A DNA stretch of 64,000 nt. It comes from Cerrena zonata. Its lineage: Eukaryota; Basidiomycota; Agaricomycetes; Polyporales; Cerrenaceae. The DNA lies in assembly GCA_038087015.1 (NCBI GenBank), contig JASBNA010000001.1, positions 2,604,001-2,668,000 of the forward strand, in the 5' to 3' direction. Position numbers and translations under genes: made by a program. The notes below the pieces were generated by a model. The model searched no databases. It worked only from the letters and a program-made list of their open reading frames with translations, and had not been told where the DNA came from. This document shows positions 10,378 to 19,908 of the stretch, piece by piece. Each line of letters begins with the position of its first letter. Position 1 is the stretch's first letter.

Positions 10378-12459
10378 AAAGATGTAAAGATTCCTAGTCA
10401 AAAAATGATTACAATAGAGTCAAAAATTACATATCTTTTTAGGAATATGGGCTGCAGTCTTTATAGGTACTTTAATGATATAGCAGAAAGCTATATACAG
10501 CTGATAGTATATTAGCAAATTATATACTGAGTAAAACAGAAAAGAGTACATACCTCCAGATAGGCAATTGGATCAATAAAAATAATAATTTGACTGAAAG
10601 TACAATATAGATACATTAAATTGACTTGAATAATATAATAGGTTTGACTCCATTTAGTCAGATCATTATCTACATTGTAGATGACTTTGGCTCATGCTTC
10701 AATATTGTCAATAGATATATACAATTAATATTAAATATCCTCAAATATATATAGTAAAGAAGAACAGCTAGTTTTTTCAACATAGCTGTTAAGCACATCT
10801 AAAGGAATAATTTGAAGTACTTTTTTGAACACATCTAGAACAATGAATTCAATAAAGTCTAGAATTGCAAAATAGACCTCAATAATCCAACTACTAATAG
10901 AGTAAAGGGATAGGTTTCTGACAAACTCAGGATCAGAAATGCCTGCAATATGCAATTGAATTCTATTGTTAAATCTAATAAATAGATAATCAACAAAGGG
11001 TCAGAAAAGGCCAATACAATGTGGGAATTGGAGTGGATTTTTACTCTGATACATAAATTCCTCTTTGATTATAATTCCTGAAACCTGGTCTAAATTGTCA
11101 AAAGGATAGTCAAGATTTGGTACTTTAGGGAGAGGTTCAGGATAATAGCATGTAAGACCAGAGACCTGAAAAAGTCAATATTCTAATATTTTAGAAGATG
11201 AAGGCAGATTGACAAGAGGTAAAACAAGTAGTCAATGACCAAGTCACATTATATATTAAAATAGAAAGACTTACTAGTAAGTGAGATTTTGATTAGATAG
11301 ATTGTCATAATCTGCTTGTGAACAAAAAAGAACCAGACATTTGACCAGAAAACTTCATCCTATTTCTAATATAAATCAAATTTGAGGTACCAGATACTTG
11401 CAAGAAATAGATATCAGTCAGAACAAGGGATACATTTATTGTCAAGACCACAAAAGTGTTATCCTACGCTTATTAATATATTTTAAAATTAACCTGACAC
11501 TGTGGATGAGGGTTATTGCAGATCTCTCCTTTAGAGAACAAGACTAAATGCAACAAAACCCTTTTTGCTATTCACTAACTTTATACAGTGATTTAAAAAA
11601 TGATGCATATTTTGCAATTTCTAAACAACTGTAACAGGCAGAATTTCTTATAGCAACACTATATAAAGAATAATAGATCAAATTCAATCTAGAAAGCAAA
11701 AATTCATACAGGTATAATTGAGTCAAGAGATCTAACTGGATATCTAATCCTCAAATACTATCACAAACTAGAATACAAGCTTTTCTGAAACTTTAGTGAC
11801 CAAAGTCAGTAATAATAGTCAATCTGGGGTCAACCTATTCCTGCAAAGAATGAATATCAGCAAAATACCTTGGAGAAGTTAAAATTTGGCAATCATATAA
11901 CAACTAAATCTCTCAAAAACTCCTATTGAGAAATATTAACTTTTGTTTTAAATTTATATGGAAAATTGTTTCTTATTGAGAAAATAGAAGTCAAAATAGA
12001 ACCCATTTGCAAAAGTTCTGAAGTCCCCAGAATATGTATTTCCATTTCACAAAGAGCAGGAAGACTGATTTTGACAAGTATAGACCAGTCAAGGCATAAT
12101 AGAATTGACCAAAGAAGTGCAGATATATGAGCTTTGTAAAAATAGTAGAGCAAAAATATCTATTTGAAATGACCATTTTCTAATTAAATCAATTGAAAGA
12201 GATTTTTGTGATCAATGTGATACTGTAGGAATACTAAATAAAAGATCTGGAAATGGCCTCAAAAGACTCTGATCATGGTAAAGGTGATGTGGACAGGATT
12301 TACATTAACAATCCCAATGATGAAAAACTCAATCTTTCTCAACTTGTCCCTTTTGAGAGATTTTAAAGGATTGTTATCAGGTAGCACCAAGACTAAAGAC
12401 AGACCCAGCTTCAATATAGGGACCACTTTTGTTAAAGGGTTAATCTGAAAGAAGTTAGG
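10378..12459 (-). pseudogene. AT-rich relic with remnants of an unknown gene
   Basis: On the minus strand a protein-like stretch runs from about 11,160 to 10,731 with one internal stop. It includes PNLDYPFDNLDQVSGIIIK, then FVDYLFIRFNNRIQLHIAG and an acidic-hydrophobic tail. A second open stretch lies at 12,176-11,923. No family is recognised. The region is very AT-rich and has no clear splice pattern, so it is probably a long-dead gene. Confidence 0.3.
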
Positions 12460-13241
12460 TTACAATTCCTGAGGTACGAAGGTATCATTTTTCTTGTCAG
12501 AACTTTGCTGGGGCGCTTGTATCGTAATGTGAAACCACTACCTAGCCCTAGTCTAGGGTTTAGAGGAAATTTTGTTCATCTCATATCTTCACAACCACTG
12601 CATCTTTTGCTCTCAAAACTTGACCATAGAACAACTCAAAGTTTGTACTATAAGTCAACTTCCAAAAGCAAAATAAGTTGATAAAGAGAATGTTGAGATA
12701 TGAGCAAAATTGAGATTTTGGTTGAGTGTGGGAAAACTGGGCACTTGTTGAACCCTAGGCTGGGGTTGGATGAGAACTCAGAGTGTTCCATTTGTTTCCT
12801 TTATTCAAACGCAACAGATGCTATTTAACTACAAAGAAACTATTCTAGACATTCCTTTGCTCGCTTCAGCTTACATAAAGAGTGTTCAAATACAATAGGG
12901 TCCATCTTCATCTCTTCCCATTCTTCTCCCAGATCCTCTTTCAGCCTCTGATATAAGTTCACAAATACTGGCTGCACTTCATCAACGCTATACTTTGCAT
13001 TTCTTGACTTCTGTTCAACAAGCTGCAAATATACCAAGCCTCCTACTGCACCTTTGCTAACCTTTGCAACCAGCTTACCCATCTCCTCCACAGTTGGTTT
13101 ATTGATGATGTCAGCATATGCAAGGTCACCAGCAATAAGCATACCAATAAGATCTCCAACCTGGTAAAAGGCCTTCATATTGTCTGTAGGATCAATCATT
13201 GTAGCCATCTAATGAATAAATCCAGTAAAAGACTGCTGTTC
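12460..13241 (-). repeat. Left inverted arm of the 15.4-kb unit, carrying the companion-gene tail
   Basis: Begins TTACAATTCCTGAGGTACG and is an inverted, roughly 97-98% match by eye to 27,117-27,902. It carries the last ~120 codons of the companion gene on the minus strand (13,208-12,840, ending KRAKECLE and stop). This copy reads CAG and AGCG where the right arm reads TAG and AATA, but it has TAG where the right copy has TGG just upstream of its first methionine. The arm stops exactly at the LTR at 13,242. Confidence 0.75.
12840..13208 (-). pseudogene. C-terminal fragment of the companion gene (inverted copy)
   Basis: A 122-codon frame (MATMIDPTDNMKAFYQVGDL... to ...KRAKECLE) matching the plus-strand gene end at 27,156-27,522. 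Upstream codons continue in frame but are interrupted by a stop (ATT CAT TAG where the other copy has TGG) and then by the LTR at 13,242. The protein has no family I recognise; it looks alpha-helical and rich in charged residues. It cannot be a complete gene here. Confidence 0.6.
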
Positions 13242-13579
13242 TGTTAAACTTCGTGTTTTGGTGATGTTCCACTTTATCTATTCTATCTTTTGACTTCATA
13301 AACAGACTCTGTAGACATTCAGCTTCCAGTAGCACTTTTCCCCTTCGCTCTAGCTTCAGTATTTAGTGCTCCACCCAATGCAGGGTGGACTTGTGTTTCA
13401 TTTTGCTTTTCTTCACTTATTGCCGAGCCTTCAGCACTTAACTCGGCTATAGCCGAGTTCTCCTTCCTATCTAGTATGCCTGGTAGCTTTCAGGGCTCTC
13501 TAACTGCTCTCATTGTGTTCCAGAGCATTTGTGTGTCCCCCAGGTCAATCTATTCCCTGGTTTAAGTCACCCTTTAACA
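13242..13579 (+). mobile_element. Solo Copia LTR, 338 bp, without target duplication
   Basis: Starts TGTTAAACTTCGTG and ends CACCCTTTAACA, matching the complement of the Copia LTR at 23,174-23,558. It is 47 bp shorter because one unit of an internal tandem duplication (CTGCTCTCATTGTGTTCCAG boundary) is missing. The left flank is ...TGTTC and the right flank ATTTT, so there is no 5-bp duplication. That suggests recombination between LTRs at two different sites. Confidence 0.85.
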
Positions 13580-13639
13580 ATTTTGGCCACCAAGACACAT
13601 CTGCGGTCTGGTCCCTCCCATGCCCTGAACAAAGAGTGT

Positions 13640-15493
13640 GAAAATCAGTATTAGAAAAATATCAAAATATGATCAACTTACTGGTGTAGACTCTGTACAC
13701 CCCACAGATCGACTCCATAATACCGGTATCCACAAACTCATAATAATGATATGTTTGTGGTGCCACCTCAATCCGCTGATATGCACAGACCGTGTCCTCA
13801 GTGTCAACGTTGGCGATGCTGGCAAGGGACACTCTAGACTCAAGAGCCAGCCGCCAAGTGATGCCGCCTTCAGCAAGGGCATATCTTGCTACCACTCAAA
13901 ATGTCCAGCTGACAACTAATATAGGTCTTGTAGTCTTCATCTGTGAAAACGTAATTTGCAGCACGAATTGGCGGCTGGTACATGTGGGGGACGAAACTCA
14001 TAGCTGAGGGCAAGGTGGGCTCCTTGGTCCAGAGGATATTGAATCCAATCCCTCTCTCCATCAGCTCGCGGATGATCTGCTCGTTCGATGGTCCCTATCC
14101 CCTGCGGAGCATCTCCTTGAAGGAGGTTTGGCAAGACATCGCAAGGGTCCAGCCACATGCGGTGCTGGATGTAGTGCTGATTGGGTTTGAGTTGAGGTGG
14201 CAGTTGCTGGGGGAGGGGGACTTGGGGGAACTCGTTTGGTACAAGTTCAGCAGCATTGTAGTCGTCCTCTGTATCCTCAATGGGCGCGATGTTGTCAAAG
14301 AGGTCCCATTCATCAGTGAACATATCGTAATTTCGCTGATTTGGTTGATATTCTTAGAAGATGGCCTCTTTATCAGCCTTTGGAATGGGCTTGCATACGA
14401 ACCATGGCTCCACCTCAATCTCCTTCCAGACAAACACTTTGGACTTTGCAAAGAGATGCCTTCTCCATTCTCGCATAGTTGCTAGCCGCTCCCCTGAGAT
14501 CTTGCTCAGGTCCCGCTTCACATTTGCCGCTGTACGTCGTTCAAAGAATTTCTGGGGACCAATTATCTCCTTCTTCTTCTGTTCTGCCACTTTCACCTCC
14601 AACATCCAGTCATATGCATCAGGATCAAAGTCAGGTCCTCGATGATTGTAGCCATATTGCAGCTCCTGAGGAGGAGCTCGGGAAGGACCTGGGGCAGACA
14701 TTTGGTATCAGCATTGGACAGATTGGATTGCCTCCTTTGATGGAGCAAGTGTAGCAGCCAAATCGCTAGGAGGCTTGCTACCCTTAGCATATGCAAGCCA
14801 GACGGGGGTATTGGCATTAAGGAAAATGTAGAGGAAATTGAGGAGCTGCCAATTGCCCTGGGTGTTGACATAGAGGCCTCGGTGGGGAAGGGCATCGGTG
14901 AAGTCAATGAGAATACGGCTAGTGAGGATTTTGTCTAGCCAAAAAGGAGGGCATTGTGGCCTCTGGGTGTCAAGGACTTGATACCAAGGAGGAGGAAATG
15001 CTGTACCGGCCTGGAACGATGCAGCAATCAATGCTGCAACGTAGCATAGTGACCTGAGGAGAAAGCGACGTGCTCGGTGAGCACAACATCTGGCTTCATT
15101 GTCAGTTGCAAAGACATCACCGTAGCTAGCGGAGGCCACAGATGGTGGGGGACAGATGTGTAATAGGGCAAAGTGCAAGAAAGCGTTCTGGAGAACTCGA
15201 CGCGTCCACAGAAGGAGCTGGTCGAGGTTACCCCAAACCTTACAGACATCGGCCTTCAGTTTGTACCCGCCCTGGACTCACTCGATAGGCAAGTGGTTGA
15301 AGGGTATACTAAACGGCTTGAACAGGGGGTCGTTGGCGAGAGAAGGCGTCTTTGGTAGCATGCCAAGATACCAGAAGCGATCAGTGGCCCAGGACGTCTT
15401 CTTCAGCAAGTCGAGATGAAACAGTTCGCCGGGGTCTAAATCCTTTCCGTTGCCAGGAGGCTGAGGAGCGAGGTACTCGACATTGGAGACCAC
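13640..15493 (-). pseudogene. Second copy of the agaricomycete-expanded family, frame-broken
   Basis: Minus-strand blocks in order: 15,493-15,278 (...FWYLGMLPKTPSLANDPLFK...), 15,250-14,708 (KVWGNLDQLLLWTRRVL ... CPPPSVASASYGDV ... GLYVNTQGNWQLLNFLYIF), 14,701-14,354 (RRTAANVKRDLSK ... MREWRRHLF), 14,323-13,980 (tandem P/Q-rich stretch, then HRMWLDPCDVLPNLLQG) and 13,895-13,662 (EGGITWRLALES). Consecutive blocks are separated by single stops or frame changes without intron signals. I recall this arrangement from a large uncharacterised agaricomycete family. Function is unknown. It is much better preserved than the copy at 3-7 kb, so it is a later arrival or a more recently active member. Confidence 0.5.
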
Positions 15494-15499
15494 AAAGAT

Positions 15500-16110
15500 G
15501 TGCTCAGTCTCAAAGATGTGACAGAAGTCACGGACCCAGGGTGGAGGGGGGAGGGGTGCCTAGATATGACAAGGACCAAGCTGACTTGGGTGGTTCAGAG
15601 AGTTTGGGAAGAGGCAAGACTAGTGCTAGTAAATACTGGCAAGTCTTGGGGATGGTGGTGGTATATGGGAGAGGTAGGACAGGGGATGGTTGCTATAAGA
15701 TATCTAGCGGCTGTGCTATCAATATCATGATTGTGATGAAAAACACAGAGATGGGAAAATAAGGAAGAACTCACTGTGTAAATTGTATAGAATAGGATGT
15801 TGACAGGGATTAGGTTATATGTTGGATCCTATCGTCTCCTGTTCTTTGGTGAGCGAAGGGCCTAGTCGGAGTTGTATCGGTCGGATACAAAACAGGGCAG
15901 GCACAGTAACAAGGTATAGGCATAATGCCGGTAGTCCCTGGTAGGATGAGAAGATCAAAATATCTACTGGATAAATTGTATCTGTCGACATTGACAGACT
16001 AGACTTGTCCAGTAAATACTTTCATTGAATGAACAATTGAGAAGTATATACTAGAATTAGAATTAAAGCAACTAGTAACCTCGAGATGGGGGTTTATTCC
16101 ACTCGAGGCT
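15500..16110. other. Intergenic DNA preceding the hairpin cluster
   Basis: No gene recognised. It contains the first member of the hairpin family at about 15,615-15,648 (CAAGACT...AGTCTTG around a TAGTAAATACTGG core). Confidence 0.4.
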
Positions 16111-17776
16111 CTGTAGTCGATGTCGAAGTGCTAGTCGATACCAGCACTTCAATATTGTGGTATTGCATGAGGTCTGATTGTCGAAGTGCTAGTCAATACC
16201 GGCACTTCGACGTTATGGTCAAAACATAAGTGGTAACTTTGAGATGGGGGCTGATTCCACTTGAGGCTCTGTGGTCGATGTCGAAGTGCTAGTCGATACC
16301 GGCACTTCGACGGAGTGAGACTCTAGATATCAAAAATGAGTCAGATATGAGAAATGGAGAGATGTACCTGGGTGATCCTTCCAACCCATCCAAAAACCCG
16401 AAACCAGAGGACCTGACAATAAGAATCTGGACCTGCGTATGACGATCGTAGCGAGGACAAGGAGGAACCAGTTGCTAGTAATACCGGCAACTGGTGATGG
16501 AGAAGGATCAACGACGGCGGTGTTGACTTCATTGTTGTTGACAGCAGGAATAAGGATGGCAGCGAGGAGAAGGAGGACACAGAGGAGGCACCAGTTGCTA
16601 GTAATACCGGCAACTGGTGGCTGGAGAGCAAGAGAGAAGGCCAAAGCAACACCTGAAGTCCCAGACCGGGAGATGCCGAGATAATATAATCAGCCCCTCG
16701 GGCATCTCGGGCAAGTACCTTCTGGGACTCGCAAGCCCGAGAGCCGGAGGTATGACATAGTGAACTAGGCGCTTTGGGCATTATCCTCAAAGCACCTAGT
16801 TCACTACATCATTGTTTGGTTGTTTATTTGGCTGTGGCATGGCCGAGATGCCCGAGGGGACTAACTTGAGACCGTTCCATCCCCGAGATGCCCAAGGGGC
16901 TGATTATGTCATCTCGGCATCTCCCGGTCTGGGACTTCAGGTGTTGCTTCAGCCTTCTCTCTTGCTCTCCAGCCACCAGTTGCCGGTATTACTAGCAACT
17001 GGTGCCTCCTCACTGTCCTCCTCGTCCTCACTGCTGTCCTCGTCCCTGCCGTCAACAATGACAACATCAACACCGCCGTCGTCGTCGCCAACGTCAACAC
17101 CACCACTAGTTGCCAGTATTACTAGCAACTGGTGCCTTCTTGTCCTCAGTCTACTCATCCTCAAGCCCAGAGGCATTCTTGATCCTTCAGGTGCAGGTAT
17201 TTACTAGCACCTGAATGTGATTGTTTCTAACTCATTCTTTCTCTAGGTTATGTCTTCGCATCCTCACTACGATTGTCGTATGCAGGTCCGGATCCTCGTC
17301 ATCAGGTCCTCTGGTTTCGGGTTTTTGGATGGGTTGGAAGGATCATCCAGGTACGTCTCTCCATTTCTTATATCTGACTCATTTTCGATATCTAGAGTCT
17401 CACTCCGTCGAAGTGCCGGTATCGACTAGCACTTCGTTCACAGGGCCTTGACTGGAAACAGCCCCAGTATCCAGATATTAGTCTTATTATCTGACCTTTG
17501 GCTGTTGCCAGTGGTTTCTTTTTTCCAGTACCTATTCCTACCTATGTAGTAGTACCCTGTAGTAGCATGCAAATATATCTCTTTACCTGAAATTTCGTCT
17601 GAACAAAGCATTGTGAATGACTCTTTCTACATACTGGACTAGCCTGAATAACCCTAACCCAAGTGCCATACCAAACATGTCAAAGCAAATGATCAATGAC
17701 GACGACAATGATGATGCTCCCACTTCCCTTCACTTACCCTCATCCCTCACACAATTGCCAGTATTACTAGCAATTT
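15615..17776. repeat. Cluster of about 11 small hairpins with a shared loop and variable stems
   Basis: Hairpins occur near 15,615, 16,125, 16,180, 16,280, 16,468, 16,589, 16,974, 17,107, 17,186, 17,408 and 17,751. The core is GCTAGTNNTACCGGC (or its complement). The stem outside the core changes from copy to copy but stays self-complementary: CGAAGT/ACTTCG, ACCAGTT/AACTGGT, TTCAGGT/ACCTGAA, CAATT/AATTTG. Several are also inverted partners of each other because the cluster lies in a larger palindrome. No known element class explains the pattern. Confidence 0.75.
16270..17437. repeat. Palindrome centred near 16,785
   Basis: The segment to the left of about 16,785 matches the complement of the segment to the right: GACTCTAGATATC at 16,319 against GATATCTAGAGTC near 17,390, and ACCCATCCAAAAACCCG at 16,383 against its complement near 17,320. 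The right arm is longer because of inserted sequence around 17,040-17,220. The centre is TAGTGAACTAGGCGCTTTGG...CACCTAGTTCACTA, a hairpin related to those at 28,400 and 34,950. Facing open stretches in the two arms are mirror images and not genes. Confidence 0.75.
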
Positions 17777-19576
17777 GGTTCCTCCTGACCACTTCTTTTC
17801 ATTTCCCTCAGGTATCTTGCCCTTCCGATCGACGTTGGCTACCGTATCTCATCCATTCAACAACTGTATGGCATCTTCTATTTTTTGCACATTCATGTCT
17901 ACCTAACAAGGATGTGTTCCCACTCGGTTCTAATTGACCGGTTATAATTAGCCATGGATCTTCGTGAGGAATCTCCCTTGCCAGACCGTAAGTACTTACA
18001 TCATTTCAAATTCAAATTCGGCTATCTAACAATCTTGGATATGAAATAGTGACATCATCAGACGATGAACAGAAGAAGCTGGACATACGTAAGGATCAGA
18101 CCTTTTGCAATGCCAAAATAATGTATTGAGTATTTCCCAAGGTCCTAAATGCTCTTTCTGAAAGTCCACTGTCGAGGATGTTCAAGACGACGAATACCAC
18201 CAGAGTAGTGAGGATCGGCAATGTAAGTTATATATATTTCGTCCTGTTGTTTTTAATAGATAAATTTGTGTAGATGAGGAACCTCCTTCCAGTGAAGATG
18301 TGTCTGATCATGAAAAGAACACACATCGGCATACTAAACGTATATTATCACTTGCTGTGCAATTGCTATATTCTTATATTTATATCTGCTTAGACCGCCA
18401 ATCAGGCAAGCAAGCACGGGGGAAGGATCAAAAGGCTAAGAAGAGACAGAAAGCACCTGGCATCCGCCAATATACCCCAAATCCTGAAGAAGAAGAGCAT
18501 GCAGAGGCTGATGACCCAGAGGTTCTCAAAGGATATTCTGAGCGGGACAAGGAGGTCGACTATGAACATATTTTCCAAGATCTTGAAAAAGTGGAGATTG
18601 TGAACCGCCCCCCCGCTCTTCCCTCCCTATACCGATGGAAAGGACCATCTGCATTTGATGTCCACCCAATTCAGCATGGATTTGATAGAAACAAAAATGC
18701 AGATACATATATCTACATTTTCGACTCCTCTGATGAGGGCTACAGACTTGCAAAGAAACTTGACTCTGTCCATAAGGGAATACCTCAAGGTCCTTTGGAG
18801 AAAATGACAGAAATTGGTGAGCATTTAGTTGCCAAAGCTCACCGAGGATAATTTCTAATGTAATATTCTAGGCTTACAGCAGATGAAGCATGGCAACTGG
18901 CTTATGGCCCGGGACCTGAATGGACAAGGAGATGCAAAGGATGATTTGGTTCAGGCATATGTACCCCAAGAGTAAATGGTCTTTATTTTCTGTAGCAAAA
19001 TAGACTGTTGACTCCTCTTAGTGGACATATCCAACCAGTAACTCTGGCAGAAGTAGAGAAGGCAAAACTGATAGCGCTTGGTGAACATGCGACTCACTCT
19101 TGCAAAGTTGGCAGTCTCCCTGTTGAGCAGTTTCATGATTGTACACCTATCCAGTCAGTACGCTCTAGTGAACGGTGCTACCCTCTAGGGATCACCTTTG
19201 AGAAACAAACCCTATTCTCTGCCCCAAATGCAAACTCAAAGATTAAGAACGGTGGAACAGATAAGGGAGGAGAAATCAGAACAGATGTTTTGAAGGTAAT
19301 TGCTTATCGCTATTTTTAATGGCTTTGCTAATCTCATCCAACTCCTAGACAACAACTCAGGTCTTTCTTGAGGGATGGGAAGAAGCACCAATCACGATGC
19401 GGGACACCATTGCTGATATGACTGACATGCTTGCTATGCCACATGTTGGCTCTTCAAAGAACAAATGGTGTCCCTCTGTTCAACTTAACATTGCACAACC
19501 CAGATGGTACAACTCTAGTAGGTTGTCATGTTTTAGACTAAGGCCTTATACTCATTATTCAAAGACCAGGGATTGG

Positions 19577-19908
19577 TGTTAAAGGGTGACTTAAACCAGG
19601 GAATAGATCGACCTGGGGGACACACAAATGCTCTGGAACACAATGAGAGCAGTTTATTGAGAGGGAATTACAATACTTGCCTGGAACACAATGAGAGCAG
19701 TTAGAGAGCCCTGAAAGCTACCAGGCATACTAGATAAGAAGGAGAACTTGGCTATAGCCGAGTTAAGCATTGAAGGCTTGGCAATAAGCGAAGAAAAGCG
19801 AAATGAAACACAAGTCCACCCTGCATTGGGTGGAGCACTAAATACTGAAGCTAGAGCGAAGGGGAAAAGTGCTACTGGAAGCTGAGTGTCTACAGAGTCT
19901 GTTTATGA
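19577..19908 (-). repeat. Copia 3' LTR, truncated by 54 bp
   Basis: Matches the 5' LTR from TGTTAAAGGGTGAC to GTCTGTTTATGA, then switches abruptly to pol sequence. The missing piece is the LTR's first 54 bp in element orientation. Confidence 0.85.

Noticed and set aside
16119..16320. Hairpins as transcription terminators or riboswitches
   Set aside because: This is eukaryotic DNA; the hairpins are repeated, lack U-tracts and are not placed at gene ends.
16341..17207. Facing frames with repeated SPVAGITSNW-type text
   Set aside because: The text is the translated hairpin core (TTGCCGGTATTACTAGCAACTGG) in a palindrome; no start, splice or domain evidence.
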